Source: Chitinophaga sp. YR573 (lineage in GTDB: Bacteria > Bacteroidota > Bacteroidia > Chitinophagales > Chitinophagaceae). From it: a stretch of DNA of 64,000 bases. The position numbers and the translations under genes are program-made. The stretch lies in contig NZ_FOJF01000001.1 of NCBI RefSeq assembly GCF_900110995.1, positions 2,373,199-2,437,198 of the forward strand. The letters are read 5' to 3'. The notes under the pieces were generated by a model. That model did no database searches. It saw only the letters and a list, made by a program, of their open reading frames with translations, and was not told where the DNA came from. Shown here one piece after another: positions 36,950 to 47,983 of this stretch (within the stretch, counting starts at the first letter, position 1; each line of letters starts with the position of its first letter).

Positions 36950-37564
36950 TTAGTCTTCGTCTTTAATTTGTAGGTATCCGGCGGCGATTTTACGTCCTTT
37001 TAAAGTTGTAATACCTAATATGAAATGCTGTGTTAATTGCGTCATTACCTCGTGCATATCATATTGTGTAGCCGGATATTGTGCAGGATCGAATACCGTT
37101 TCCAGTTGTAGTTGCCGCATGCGCGCCACTATTGTGGTATTAAGATCGTTGCGGTATAATCCTTCTTCAATTCCACGCTTCAGGTTTTCGGAGATAGCGT
37201 CCAGTACACAATCCTTTTTAAAATCTTCTACGGTTTTCCAGATGCCCGGATGATATTTCTGTACTTCGTACAACATCACGGGATTCACTGTTTTACCGAG
37301 TAACTCCATGTACTCCAGTTCCCTGATTAATTCTTCAATAGCATTGGCAGAGTGCTGACGGAAATTTTTAAATTGTTCCACATGCCCATTCAGTAAAAAA
37401 CTCATTCCTTCATGTACCAGGTCTTCTTTGTCTCTGAAATGTTCGTATACCGTCTTCTTCGACACTCCGCTTTCCCTCGATATATCAAACATTGTAACGC
37501 TCTTAATACCATACATCCTGAACATCCGTAGTGCTGTTTCCATTATCCGTTCTCTGACTGGCAT
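36950..37564 (-). CDS. TetR-family regulator, second of tandem pair
   Basis: A 204-aa protein with an N-terminal TetR helix-turn-helix (MFDISRESGVSKKTVYEHFR, residues about 25-44, preceded by YGIKSVT) and a helical ligand-binding domain unlike that of its neighbour. It starts 9 bp after the other TetR gene and precedes the efflux genes, so it probably controls the pump. The effector is unknown. Confidence 0.88.
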   Translation of the reverse strand: MPVRERIMETALRMFRMYGIKSVTMFDISRESGVSKKTVYEHFRDKEDLVHEGMSFLLNGHVEQFKNFRQHSANAIEELIRELEYMELLGKTVNPVMLYEVQKYHPGIWKTVEDFKKDCVLDAISENLKRGIEEGLYRNDLNTTIVARMRQLQLETVFDPAQYPATQYDMHEVMTQLTQHFILGITTLKGRKIAAGYLQIKDED

Positions 37565-37573
37565 GACTCCTGT

Positions 37574-38191
37574 TTAACGGTGCTTTAATCCTTTCACAAA
37601 TATTTCCGTCAGCAGCTTCTGCTGTGCTACTATTCTTTCAAAATCTTCGGGGGCCAGGTCCGCATTTATCTGAACCGGCATACAATAATCTATAACAGAA
37701 AATCTCAGTCCTTCCATCGTCTGGTTATATAATTCTGCCATTCTTTCTACATCATCTATCACAAATTCTCCGGTCTCTACGCCATATTTCATAATCTTCG
37801 TGATCAGCGCATCTATCGCTATCTTCATTTCCCTCATGACCCGTTGTGTTTCCGGACTGCCATCATTCAATACCTTGAATAATTCCAGGCGACTGTAACG
37901 TTGTACGAACTGGCGTTTAATTTCAATAATATTCAGCAGGGTCTGGGTGGCAGATGTCATGTTCTGCGCCTCAGCCTCTTGTTCTGCATGAAAGATTTCC
38001 CCGATTTTCTCCAGCACAGCGAAGTGTAATCCCTTCTTATCCGGGAAGTAATAATATAAAGATGCCTTTGAGCAACGCAGGTCGTCAGCTATCTCATTCA
38101 TGGTAGTCTTGGACGCACCATAGTGAGTAAATCGCTTCAAAGTCGCTTCGAGGATCTTTTCCCTCATTTCATCTTTGGTTTCGGCGTGCAT
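37574..38191 (-). CDS. TetR-family regulator, first of tandem pair
   Basis: A 205-aa protein starting MHAETKDEMREKI. The frame continues to 38251, but a -7 promoter element lies inside that stretch, so translation must begin at 38191. The helix-turn-helix is MNEIADDLRCSKASLYYYFP (about residues 30-49). It shares little with the second TetR protein beyond the DNA-binding part. It is the first gene of the efflux transcription unit, and a perfect inverted repeat overlaps its promoter, suggesting self-repression. Confidence 0.88.
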   Translation of the reverse strand: MHAETKDEMREKILEATLKRFTHYGASKTTMNEIADDLRCSKASLYYYFPDKKGLHFAVLEKIGEIFHAEQEAEAQNMTSATQTLLNIIEIKRQFVQRYSRLELFKVLNDGSPETQRVMREMKIAIDALITKIMKYGVETGEFVIDDVERMAELYNQTMEGLRFSVIDYCMPVQINADLAPEDFERIVAQQKLLTEIFVKGLKHR

Positions 38192-38196
38192 TAACT

Positions 38197-38225
38197 TTTT
38201 GACTTTTTTAGTTTCCGAGTCAAAA
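38197..38225. promoter_or_regulatory. Perfect inverted repeat over the tetR-efflux promoter
   Basis: TTTTGACT-N13-AGTCAAAA. Its right arm overlaps the minus-strand -7 TACTTTTG (38221-38228), so a protein bound here would block the promoter. Size and symmetry suit a TetR-type dimer. Confidence 0.55.
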
Positions 38226-38251
38226 GTAAGAACTTTTAGCAGAATAGTCAA
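38221..38251 (-). promoter_or_regulatory. Promoter of the tetR-tetR-efflux unit
   Basis: On the minus strand TTG, 20-nt spacer, TACTTTTG: both elements match the Bacteroidetes consensus. Confidence 0.6.
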
Positions 38252-38358
38252 GGAAGTTGGCTATTTAACAATTGATTAACTTTTCGAACAAAAAAGTCAG
38301 GAAGTTAGAAGCCCTTCTTAAAGCACTGTAAAACACGGCCCTAAAGACTTATTCATGG

Positions 38359-38469
38359 CTCATTCTACCAACATTCCTTCGTCACTCCTATATCACTCCT
38401 ATATCATTCTACCGGCATTCCTATATCCAAACGATATAGGAATGATGTAAGAGTGCTGAAGGAATGAGC
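38359..38469. repeat. Palindromic element with CCTATATC repeats
   Basis: Outer arms GCTCATTC (38359-38366) and GAATGAGC (38462-38469). Inside is a perfect 12-bp hairpin CATTCCTATATC / GATATAGGAATG around CAAAC (38416-38444). Further copies of CACTCCTATATC and CATTC(C/T) fill the left half, and one more GATATAGGA lies just outside at about 38485. It has the look of an intergenic REP-like or small non-autonomous element. The intergenic stretch 38252-38677 shows nothing else. Confidence 0.6.
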
Positions 38470-38677
38470 TTTCTATGACGAAGGGATATAGGATTTTGAG
38501 GTTTATATGCCCCTGAATCAACACAGGAAAGGGGATTTCCCATAGGTGGTTCCTGAGAAAATGTGATAGCGGCGAAATTTCAGGTATTAACAGATGGATT
38601 TCGGGATTATATCTCAAATAATCAGTTTTGGCGTGTTGGGGCATCCCTTTTGCATTACTTAATGAAAATCAATCTAT

Positions 38678-39202
38678 ATGAAAAAGTTAATGTTCCTCGT
38701 AATTGCCTTAACAGGATTTACGTTTGCCTCACAGGCACAGGTCAACGTTAGTATCAACTTAGGTACTCAGCCAGCCTGGGGACCTACAGGCTATGACTAT
38801 GTTGATTATTATTACCTGCCGGATATCGAAACCTATTATTATGTACCTGACCGGGTGTACATCTATAGAAACGGTAACAGCTGGCACAGATCCAGAATAC
38901 TGCCCGCACGTTACACCAGCTATGATGTGTACAACATGCATAAGGTGGTGATCAATGGTGTAAACAGGCCATACCTTAAGAATAAAGTTTACAAGGAGAA
39001 ATACGGCAACTTTAAAGGCCAGCACGATCAGACACCGATCCGCGACAGCAGGGAAGAGAAGTATTATGTGAACAGGTATCATCCTCAGCATGCACAGTGG
39101 CAGAAAGAGCATCCTGGTAACAATGGTCATGGGAATAATGGGAATAATGGTCACGGGAATAAAGGTGGGAACGGACATGGTAAGGGTAAAGACAAACACT
39201 AA
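38678..39202 (+). CDS. Secreted Tyr/Gly/Asn/His-rich hypothetical protein
   Basis: A 174-aa protein with a signal peptide (MKKLMFLVIALTGFTFASQAQ). The middle is Tyr-rich (YDYVDYYYLPDIETYYYVPD) and gives way to RILPARYTSYDVYNMHKVVI. The C-terminal 30 residues are low-complexity Gly/Asn/His/Lys (NNGHGNNGNNGHGNKGGNGH), possibly metal-binding or disordered. No enzyme motif. Such proteins recur in Chitinophagaceae; the function is unknown. Confidence 0.65.
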   Translation: MKKLMFLVIALTGFTFASQAQVNVSINLGTQPAWGPTGYDYVDYYYLPDIETYYYVPDRVYIYRNGNSWHRSRILPARYTSYDVYNMHKVVINGVNRPYLKNKVYKEKYGNFKGQHDQTPIRDSREEKYYVNRYHPQHAQWQKEHPGNNGHGNNGNNGHGNKGGNGHGKGKDKH

Positions 39203-39227
39203 TAACGTACAGGACAGACAGTAAATG

Positions 39228-39266
39228 AGAAAAGCCGTTTCGGGGAGATCCCGAAACGGCTTTTCT
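39228..39266. terminator. Bidirectional terminator
   Basis: AGAAAAGCCGTTTCGGG / CCCGAAACGGCTTTTCT, 17 bp, loop GAGAT, between two converging genes. It serves both strands. Confidence 0.9.
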
Positions 39267-39285
39267 GATATTTAGCTTATTATAA

Positions 39286-40545
39286 CTATTTTAACTTTTC
39301 CAGCGCAGCTTTCAGCTGAGCCAGCATAGCTGGTATTTCTTCTTTCACACAAGTGCCGACACTCATGCGATACCATGGAGAGTTCTTTGCAGAACCGAAG
39401 GCGTAGAACGGAACAAGACCCAGTTTAGCCTCATCCAGGATGTAGGATGTAACCGCAGCCTGATCTTCCAGTACTTTACCATCAGCAGTTTTCTTACCCA
39501 CCAGGTCTATTTTCAGCGTGAGATAAATAGCAGCCTGTGGCGCGATAGCCTCTACGGAATGACCAGCTTTTTTCAGCGCGTCAAATCCTTCATAGATGCG
39601 CTGCAGTCTTTCCTCTACTTCAGCTTTAAAGCTCTTCAGGTAAGCATTTACTTCGTCTTTGCGACGCAGGTATTTGGCGGCAGCATGCTGCTCTGCCATA
39701 GGGCTCCATGCACCTACGTGAGACAGGATGGATTTCATCTTGCCTATCACGTGAGCGGGGCCTAATGCCCAACCTACTCTTACACCGGTAGCAGCAAAAG
39801 CTTTACTCATACCATCGATAAAGATGGTATAGTCTCTCAGCTCAGGACGCAGGGAAACGGGGGTGTAGTGTTGTGTTTGTCCGAAAGTTAACACCCAGTA
39901 CATCTGGTCGAACATGATGTACAAAGGTTTTTCATCAGCACCGCGGCTCTTGTTTTCAGCAATGACCAGGTCGCAGATGTCTTCCAGTTGTTGTTTACCG
40001 AAAGCAGTACCGGTAGGGTTCTGCGGAGAACATAATGCCAGCAGGGTAGCGCCTTTAATTAAAGGTTTCAGTTCTGCGGCAGTAGGCATGAAATCGTTTT
40101 CTGGTTTTGTTTCCAGCACTACGTGTTCTGCTTCCAGGAAGTGAGTATAGTGATTATTGTTCCAGGAAGGAGTGGCATAGATTACCTTTTCACCCCTGTC
40201 CAGGATTGTTCTAAATGTGGCATAGATAATCGGACGGCCGCCGCAGGAGATAACGATCTCCTTTGTTGGATCATAGTTCAGGTGTTCATGTTCTGAGATG
40301 AATTCACCTACCGCTTTTCTCAACTCAAGGATACCATCTGCCGGAGGGTAGTTGGTAAAATGTTCCTTATAAGCAGTTATGATCTCTTCCTCAAACTCAG
40401 CCGGAATAGGAAATACCTTGGGGTCAAAATCCCCAATTGTAAAATTGTAGATCTTCTCGCCCTTGGCCTGCTTCTCCTTTATCTCACCGGCCAGCTTAAT
40501 AATTTCAGACCCGATCAACGTTTCGGCTAAATGAGACAGTTTCAT
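39286..40545 (-). CDS. Class I/II PLP aminotransferase (aspartate aminotransferase-like)
   Basis: A 419-aa fold-type I aminotransferase. Seen: FTIGDFDPKVFPIP near the N-terminus, the PLP-phosphate region SCGGRPIIYATF, CSPQNPTGTAFG, and the Schiff-base lysine in DGMSKAFAATGVRVGW (Lys near residue 235), with the C-terminal substrate arginine in SPWYRMSVG. It likely transaminates aspartate or a related dicarboxylic or aromatic amino acid. It stands alone, sharing a terminator with the converging gene. Confidence 0.88.
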   Translation of the reverse strand: MKLSHLAETLIGSEIIKLAGEIKEKQAKGEKIYNFTIGDFDPKVFPIPAEFEEEIITAYKEHFTNYPPADGILELRKAVGEFISEHEHLNYDPTKEIVISCGGRPIIYATFRTILDRGEKVIYATPSWNNNHYTHFLEAEHVVLETKPENDFMPTAAELKPLIKGATLLALCSPQNPTGTAFGKQQLEDICDLVIAENKSRGADEKPLYIMFDQMYWVLTFGQTQHYTPVSLRPELRDYTIFIDGMSKAFAATGVRVGWALGPAHVIGKMKSILSHVGAWSPMAEQHAAAKYLRRKDEVNAYLKSFKAEVEERLQRIYEGFDALKKAGHSVEAIAPQAAIYLTLKIDLVGKKTADGKVLEDQAAVTSYILDEAKLGLVPFYAFGSAKNSPWYRMSVGTCVKEEIPAMLAQLKAALEKLK

Positions 40546-40772
40546 AACCCAAAAGATTTTTAAGTTTTAGAAATATTTTTTTTGAGTCCGCAAAGCTAAC
40601 GGATATGCAGATCATTTAAAAGAAACACTACATTTTTTCAGAACATTCGAAATACAGGCTTAATTTTTGAATATCCCTCAATAATAAGCCCAATAAATGT
40701 TATTTTATTCAACATAACATTTTAGGGTAATATCTGTATTTCATGATTAGTCTGTTGTTTACAGTCCGCTTC

Positions 40773-40802
40773 TTTGTAGATTGGCAAAACTTTCTATCTT
40801 TG
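40773..40802 (+). promoter_or_regulatory. dnaN promoter
   Basis: TTTG (40773-40776), 18-nt spacer, TATCTTTG (40795-40802), 24 bp before the dnaN start; a strong consensus match. Confidence 0.7.
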
Positions 40803-40826
40803 TTTGCTTTCAAATAATAATATCAC

Positions 40827-41945
40827 ATGAAGTTTATCGTTTCTTCCTCTACTTTGTTAAAACAATTGCAGCAGATCAGCGGTGTGATTAACTCCAATAC
40901 CGTATTGCCAATCCTGGAGGATTTCCTTTTCCTGATTGACAAAAACGAACTAACTGTAGTGGCTACAGACCTGGAAACTGTAATGAAGGTAAAGCTGGAG
41001 GTAGAAGCCAAAGAAACCGGCCGTATTTGTATCCCGGCGAAGATCCTGATGGATTCCCTCAAGAATCTGCCCGACCAGCCACTGACTTTCCATATAGATC
41101 TGAACTCTTATGCAGTTGAGATTACTTCGGATAATGGTAAGTACAAGGTAATGGGTGAAAATCCGGAGAACTTCCCGAAAGAGCCGACTGCCGATGACAC
41201 TACCTCTTTCACACTTCCTTCTACTGCACTGGTAACAGCCATCAACAAAACACTGTTTGCTGTGAGCAACGACGATCTTCGTCCTGCCATGACAGGCGTG
41301 TTCTTTGAACTGACCGTCAACAGCCTCACCTTTGTGGCTACCGATGCGCACAGACTGGTGAAATATGTAAGAACAGGCATTGAATGCCCTAAAGCAGAAA
41401 CTTTCATTGTGCCTAAAAAGCCTTTGAACCTGCTGAAATCATCCCTGCCGGATAACGAGAGTGAACTGAAGATATCATACAGCCAGAATCACTTCTTTGT
41501 ATCTCATGATGGTTCACAGATGATTTGTCGTCTGATCGATGCCCGCTTCCCGGACTATAAAGTGGTTATTCCAAAAGATAACCCTTACCGCCTTACCCTG
41601 GTAAAAAGCGATTTCCAGAACGCACTGAAACGCATTAGTGTATTCTCTAATAAAAGCACAAACCAGGTAGCGTTAAACATTACCGGCAGCGAACTCCAGC
41701 TTTCTGCACAGGATGTAGACTTCTCCTTTGAAGGTAACGAACGTATGAACTGCCAGTACACCGGCGAAGACATGCAGATCGCCTTTAACGCCAAGTTCCT
41801 GATAGAAATGCTGAATGCCGCAGAAGGTGATGAGATCACTATCGAATTATCTACTCCTACCAAAGCAGGTATCCTCAGACCTTCTGAAAAAGAAGAAAAC
41901 GAAGATCTCCTGATGCTGGTAATGCCGCTGATGTTAAATAATTAA
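40827..41945 (+). CDS. dnaN: DNA polymerase III sliding clamp, beta subunit
   Basis: A 372-aa clamp with three repeated domains. Marks include the N-terminal KFIVSSSTLLKQLQQISGVI, TDLETVMKV, ATDAHRLVKY and a C-terminal LMLVMPLML. It encircles DNA and tethers the polymerase. Here it is not next to dnaA, gyrB or recF, as is usual in Bacteroidota. It carries its own promoter and terminator. Confidence 0.97.
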   Translation: MKFIVSSSTLLKQLQQISGVINSNTVLPILEDFLFLIDKNELTVVATDLETVMKVKLEVEAKETGRICIPAKILMDSLKNLPDQPLTFHIDLNSYAVEITSDNGKYKVMGENPENFPKEPTADDTTSFTLPSTALVTAINKTLFAVSNDDLRPAMTGVFFELTVNSLTFVATDAHRLVKYVRTGIECPKAETFIVPKKPLNLLKSSLPDNESELKISYSQNHFFVSHDGSQMICRLIDARFPDYKVVIPKDNPYRLTLVKSDFQNALKRISVFSNKSTNQVALNITGSELQLSAQDVDFSFEGNERMNCQYTGEDMQIAFNAKFLIEMLNAAEGDEITIELSTPTKAGILRPSEKEENEDLLMLVMPLMLNN

Positions 41946-41985
41946 GCAGGCAGGACAACAACTGATAACTAATATTTATTTGTAA

Positions 41986-42020
41986 AGCAATCTCTCACAA
42001 GGAGGTTGCTTTTTTCTTTT
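41986..42020 (+). terminator. Terminator after dnaN
   Basis: AGCAATCTC / GAGGTTGCT stem (one G-T pair), followed by TTTTTTCTTTT. Confidence 0.85.
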
Positions 42021-42133
42021 CCAGCAAGCGTTTGAGAGCAAAAAATGTTGTAATTTATCGTAGAAATAAGGGTACGAAAGGACAGTAACGACGTTATTAC
42101 CCCGTCTTGTTTATCCCGCAAATTAATTCCCGT

Positions 42134-42958
42134 ATGGAAGCGTTTTTTGACAGCATTCCTTCCTGGTATCGTACTGCCATTCTGGTAGGCGGACTTTTAT
42201 TGCTTTGGATCATAGAAGGCGCTATCCCGCGTTTATCTTTTAAAAGCAACCGCTATCGTCATGCAGGTACGAATCTGTTTTTTACGTTGACTACGGCAAT
42301 CGTAAATCTCGGCTTTGCATTCCTGATCGTGAAAGCATCTGAATGGACCAGCCGCGAACAGTTTGGCCTGCTATACCTCATACATCTCCCTCTCTGGTTA
42401 CATTGTATCCTGGCGTTATTAATGCTGGATTTTATCGGTGCCTACCTGGTTCATTTCATCCAGCACAAAATTGGCTGGATGTGGCATTTCCATAAGATTC
42501 ATCACATAGATACCGCTATAGATGCAACGACAGCTCTCCGACATCATCCGGTAGAAAGTTTCTTCCGCGTAATAGCCCTTTTCTTCGCGATTATTACGAT
42601 GGGAGTGCCCATCTGGATGGTAATGCTGTATCAGACTTTTTCCGCCTTTATGGCGCAGTTTAACCACGCGAATATCCGTTTGCCCAAATGGCTTGATAAT
42701 ACACTCAGCTGGATCATCGTATCGCCCGATATGCACAAGGTGCATCATAGCCATCACCAACCGGAAACAGACTCTAATTATGCAAATATATTTTCCCTGT
42801 GGGATCGACTTTTCGGCACGTTTGTAAAAATAAAGGACACTACGTCTATCCGTTATGGATTGGATGAATACCAGGATGACCGTTATCAGGAGATAGGACC
42901 GTTGCTGAAACTGCCATGGGAGAAAAACAAAACCCAGTTTTCTAATTCAAATTCATAG
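42134..42958 (+). CDS. Sterol desaturase/fatty acid hydroxylase family protein
   Basis: A 274-aa membrane protein. I start at ATG 42134 (MEAFFDSIPSWYRT); nine more upstream codons reach a TTG. There are four to five hydrophobic helices and the di-iron histidine boxes HFIQHK, HFHKIHH, the further HH in RHHP, and HKVHHSHH. The family uses a membrane di-iron centre to hydroxylate or desaturate lipids; the substrate is unknown. It is 3 bp upstream of a small membrane protein. Confidence 0.85.
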   Translation: MEAFFDSIPSWYRTAILVGGLLLLWIIEGAIPRLSFKSNRYRHAGTNLFFTLTTAIVNLGFAFLIVKASEWTSREQFGLLYLIHLPLWLHCILALLMLDFIGAYLVHFIQHKIGWMWHFHKIHHIDTAIDATTALRHHPVESFFRVIALFFAIITMGVPIWMVMLYQTFSAFMAQFNHANIRLPKWLDNTLSWIIVSPDMHKVHHSHHQPETDSNYANIFSLWDRLFGTFVKIKDTTSIRYGLDEYQDDRYQEIGPLLKLPWEKNKTQFSNSNS

Positions 42959-42961
42959 TTT

Positions 42962-43222
42962 ATGCAACAGCACACCACCACCACCAGAAGCACTAAGATT
43001 CTCTGCTTCGTATCCATGTTCGCAGGCGTGTTTGCTGCCGTTTACGCTTATGCAGCAAAAACTCCCGGCACTGCCCTTGTATTTGGGATTGCAGCCATAC
43101 TGATTGGCGGCTTTTCCGTTATAAAAGCCCGCAGAAGTACTGAAGATATGCAGGTAGCTACTGCCGGTATATTCATGGCCGTAGTAGCCTGCGCGGTAGC
43201 ATTATGGCAGATGTATAATTGA
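42962..43222 (+). CDS. Small hypothetical membrane protein
   Basis: An 86-aa protein with three hydrophobic helices (FVSMFAGVFAAVYAYA, ALVFGIAAILIGGFSVI and ATAGIFMAVVACAVALW) joined by a basic loop (KARRST). It follows the sterol-desaturase gene with a 3-bp gap and overlaps the converging lipoprotein gene by 21 bp. No family recognised. Confidence 0.65.
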   Translation: MQQHTTTTRSTKILCFVSMFAGVFAAVYAYAAKTPGTALVFGIAAILIGGFSVIKARRSTEDMQVATAGIFMAVVACAVALWQMYN

Positions 43223-43699
43223 TTTTCTGTATTGTTCCCGGTATCCGGGAACAGCCTTGATCGGGAATAACACCAGTGAGGTGTCTGTCAGCGACTTAAT
43301 GATCGTGGTATCTATAGTCGCTGCAGAGTCCTTGCTATGTACTCCTTCGGCATGGTTCCACAGCAGTAATGTATCATGCTGTAGTAACCATTTGTCATAT
43401 ACAAGAGAGTAAGTGTTGATAGAAACAGCTTTCCCGTTTTTCTTCAGGAGAAAGCCCTGCATTTCGTCATCCAGCCCCGGCACCGGTTGTAACCATTTAC
43501 CCACCAACTGGGCCGCATTATAAGTAACCGTATCCGTTGTTGCAATGATTGCAACAGAATCCGTAATCTGCATTGATGTACTGTCCGGCACATCGATCAG
43601 GCTGCTGTCCCTGGATGTGATGGTAGACGCTGGTCCGGAAGATGGCTCACACGCATATAGGATAATGAGTGATGCAGCCAGCACAATGCATTTTTTCAT
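43202..43699 (-). CDS. Hypothetical lipoprotein
   Basis: A 165-aa protein; the start MKKCIVLAASLIILYAC was chosen because it gives a lipoprotein signal with the Cys at 17. The mature part is Ser/Thr-rich then carries LVGKWLQPVPGLDDEMQGFL and NTYSLVYDKWLLQHDTLLL. That pattern resembles small Bacteroidetes lipocalin-like lipoproteins, a weak match. It is transcribed away from the TPP riboswitch. Confidence 0.65.
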   Translation of the reverse strand: MKKCIVLAASLIILYACEPSSGPASTITSRDSSLIDVPDSTSMQITDSVAIIATTDTVTYNAAQLVGKWLQPVPGLDDEMQGFLLKKNGKAVSINTYSLVYDKWLLQHDTLLLWNHAEGVHSKDSAATIDTTIIKSLTDTSLVLFPIKAVPGYREQYRKSIIHLP

Positions 43700-43739
43700 A
43701 GCTTCAAAGATATGGACTTTTTCCCCTACCTTTACGCTC

Positions 43740-43829
43740 ACTTTAGGGGTGTTTTCCGGAAATAAATCACCGGGAAGCTGAGATGAGACCCTCAGACCTG
43801 ACGCAGTTCATACTGCCGTAGGGAAAAGT
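43740..43829 (+). promoter_or_regulatory. TPP riboswitch (THI element)
   Basis: Conserved core GCTGAGAT...GACC...ACCTGA...TACTGCCGTAGGGAA. P1 is ACTTT (43740-43744) with AAAGT (43825-43829). It precedes thiS by 63 nt, with no strong terminator between, so control is probably at translation initiation or through an alternative fold near the thiS start. Confidence 0.93.
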
Positions 43830-43892
43830 AACTGAACTCTCACATCTTTTACCATCCTTAAAGTTTATTGTTTCACTTAAATTTCTGTAAAC

Positions 43893-44096
43893 ATGGAAGT
43901 GCATGTAAACAATAAACTTTATGCGGTGCAGCCTGGTATAACCATCGCTGCTCTCTTACAGTTTATTCAATTACCATCAGACAAAGGCATTGCTATTGCC
44001 ATTAACAGCCAGGTTGTACCCAAGGCTACCTGGCAGCAACAAACGCTGCAAAGCGCAGATAGTATAACTATTATACGCGCTACACAGGGAGGGTAA
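43893..44096 (+). CDS. thiS: Sulfur carrier protein ThiS
   Basis: A 67-aa beta-grasp protein with the C-terminal Gly-Gly (RATQGG) that is adenylated and thiocarboxylated to carry sulfur for the thiazole ring. It is the first gene after the TPP riboswitch and works with ThiG downstream. The activating enzyme ThiF is not in this operon. Confidence 0.93.
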   Translation: MEVHVNNKLYAVQPGITIAALLQFIQLPSDKGIAIAINSQVVPKATWQQQTLQSADSITIIRATQGG

Positions 44097-44172
44097 ATTC
44101 ATCTCCACATTTCACCTTTTTGATTGTACGGCTTGATGTCGTCAGGAATCTTATTGCCTTATTTAAAACTAA

Positions 44173-45966
<1,794 letters not shown>

Positions 45967-45982
45967 ATCAAATTCTAAAGCT

Positions 45983-46588
45983 TTGATACAGATCATCACT
46001 CATATGCAAAACATTCCCGGTGAAACAGTCATCTGGCAACAGCTACTGGAAGAAGGGGCAGACAGCATCCTCGTGCGTAAACCAGGCTGGCAGGAAGCCG
46101 ATTATGAGCAGTTGTTATCACAGGCAGATCCTATCTGTTATCCCAGATTGATGATAGCAGAACATGCTGTTTTGTGTGAACGCTATGGCTTGCAGGGCCT
46201 GCATTTCGGAGAAGCTGCCAGGGGAAATATTACAGAAGAGGACATCTGTCGTTATCAGCAAATGGGATGGTCATTAAGTACCAGTATTCATAGCGCTGAA
46301 ACATTGCAGGTGGCCAGTAATAACTGGAGTAATCTGCTGTTAAGTCCTGTGTTTGACAGCATTTCCAAGAAAGGTTATACTGCTGCTTTTGATGAAAGTT
46401 TCCGGCTGGATAAAGATGGTTTCAAAGGGAATGTGCTGGCGTTGGGTGGCGTGAATGATACCACCGCCGGTAAAGCCCGCAGTATGCTGTTTGATGGTAT
46501 CGCACTGCTGGGTGCCCTATGGGAAAAACCGGAGAGGGCTATAGAAGAGTTTTGCCGTATCAGGGATATCTGGAGAAAAATTAATTAA
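45983..46588 (+). CDS. ThiE/TenI-like thiamine phosphate synthase family protein
   Basis: A 201-aa TIM-barrel protein of the ThiE/TenI superfamily. I keep the TTG start because MIQIIT forms the first barrel strand; the next ATG (46004) would remove it. ThiE-type phosphate-binding elements are partly altered (GLHFGEAARG, then LLSPVFDSISKKGY, then LALGGVN). It sits directly before a better-conserved ThiE. It may be a TenI-like thiazole tautomerase or a diverged ThiE; sequence alone does not settle it. Confidence 0.8.
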   Translation: MIQIITHMQNIPGETVIWQQLLEEGADSILVRKPGWQEADYEQLLSQADPICYPRLMIAEHAVLCERYGLQGLHFGEAARGNITEEDICRYQQMGWSLSTSIHSAETLQVASNNWSNLLLSPVFDSISKKGYTAAFDESFRLDKDGFKGNVLALGGVNDTTAGKARSMLFDGIALLGALWEKPERAIEEFCRIRDIWRKIN

Positions 46589-46589
46589 C

Positions 46590-47225
46590 ATGATCAGTTC
46601 ATTACAATACATATCGCAGCCCATGCACCTGGAGAACATTCAGGCGGCCTGCGAAGCGGGTTGCCGCTGGGTACAGCTACGAATTAAACATGCACCTGAA
46701 AGTATTATCGCCAGCGAGGCATTGTTAGCCAAAGCTATCTGTGCAGATTACGGCGCTACACTTATTATCAACGATTTTCCGCATATAGCAAAGGCCGTAG
46801 GCGCGGATGGTGTTCATGTTGGCAAGAATGATATGACAGTCGCTGAGGCCAGAAAAATAATGGGCAGTGAAGCTATAGTAGGCGGCACGGCTAACACCCT
46901 GGAAGATATTCTGCAACATGTGCAGGACGGAGCTACCTATGTTGGTGTGGGGCCTTACCGTTTCACTACAACCAAGCAAAAGCTAAGTCCTATCCTGGGC
47001 CTGGAAGGCATCTATGTTATTATGCGGAAACTGAAAGCCCTGAACATTGATATTCCTATTATCGCTATTGGTGGTATTCTGGCAGCGGATATACCGGACC
47101 TGATGCGTACCGGCATTCATGGTATTGCCATCAGCGGATTGCTTACACATGCGACAGATAAAAAGCAACTGGTGTCTGCTATCATGAATAATATCCAATT
47201 AAATTCCCTGTCATGCAACCTTTAA
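46590..47225 (+). CDS. thiE: Thiamine-phosphate synthase ThiE
   Basis: A 211-aa TIM barrel joining HMP-PP and thiazole phosphate. Seen: [28 protein letters not shown] (substrate loop), [13 protein letters not shown] and AIGGI. It overlaps thiG by 13 bp, a sign of tight coupling. Confidence 0.92.
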   Translation: MISSLQYISQPMHLENIQAACEAGCRWVQLRIKHAPESIIASEALLAKAICADYGATLIINDFPHIAKAVGADGVHVGKNDMTVAEARKIMGSEAIVGGTANTLEDILQHVQDGATYVGVGPYRFTTTKQKLSPILGLEGIYVIMRKLKALNIDIPIIAIGGILAADIPDLMRTGIHGIAISGLLTHATDKKQLVSAIMNNIQLNSLSCNL

Positions 47226-47971
47226 TTATAGCCGGTCACACCTTTACATCCCGCCTTTTTACCGGCACAGGCAAATTTGCTTCACTGCCAGTCATGGAAG
47301 AGGCGCTGCGTGCCTCTGGTACAGAACTCGTAACCGTCGCGTTAAAAAGGGTAGACCTGCACAATGAGGCTGATGATATGTTACAGCATCTGCCATTCCG
47401 GTTGTTGCCCAACACCTCTGGTGTACGTACAGCTAAAGAGGCCATATATGCGGCACAGCTTGCCCGTGAAGCCATGGAAACAAACTGGATCAAACTGGAA
47501 ATACATCCCGATCCCCGCTATCTGTTACCAGACCCTATAGAAACGCTTGCAGCGGCAGAAGCACTGGTTAAAATGGGCTTTGTGGTATTGCCTTACATAC
47601 ATGCAGATCCTGTGTTGTGCAAACGACTGGAAGCAGTTGGTACGGCAGCGGTGATGCCGCTCGGATCACCTATTGGCAGTAACAAGGGATTAAAGACAGC
47701 AGATTTCCTGGAGATCATTATAGAGCAGAGTAATATTCCGGTAGTGATAGATGCAGGCATTGGCAGCCCTTCAGAGGCCGCCAGAGCCCTTGAGATGGGT
47801 GCGGATGCTGTGTTGGTCAACACCGCTATTGCCGTGTCTAAAAACCCCGTATTAATGGCAGAAGCATTTAAGCTGGCAGTTATTGCGGGGAGATTGGCCT
47901 ATGAGGCCGGGCTTGCACCTGCTCATAAAGAGGCCATTGCGTCCAGTCCGCTTATCGGTTTTTTAGATTAA
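47213..47971 (+). CDS. thiG: Thiazole synthase ThiG
   Basis: A 252-aa TIM barrel that builds the thiazole ring from 1-deoxyxylulose 5-phosphate, ThiS-thiocarboxylate and dehydroglycine. Seen: [12 protein letters not shown] at the N-terminus, the imine-forming Lys region in [35 protein letters not shown] and [10 protein letters not shown]. It partners with ThiH, the next gene. Confidence 0.95.
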   Translation: MQPLIIAGHTFTSRLFTGTGKFASLPVMEEALRASGTELVTVALKRVDLHNEADDMLQHLPFRLLPNTSGVRTAKEAIYAAQLAREAMETNWIKLEIHPDPRYLLPDPIETLAAAEALVKMGFVVLPYIHADPVLCKRLEAVGTAAVMPLGSPIGSNKGLKTADFLEIIIEQSNIPVVIDAGIGSPSEAARALEMGADAVLVNTAIAVSKNPVLMAEAFKLAVIAGRLAYEAGLAPAHKEAIASSPLIGFLD

Positions 47972-47983
47972 ATCATCCATCTT

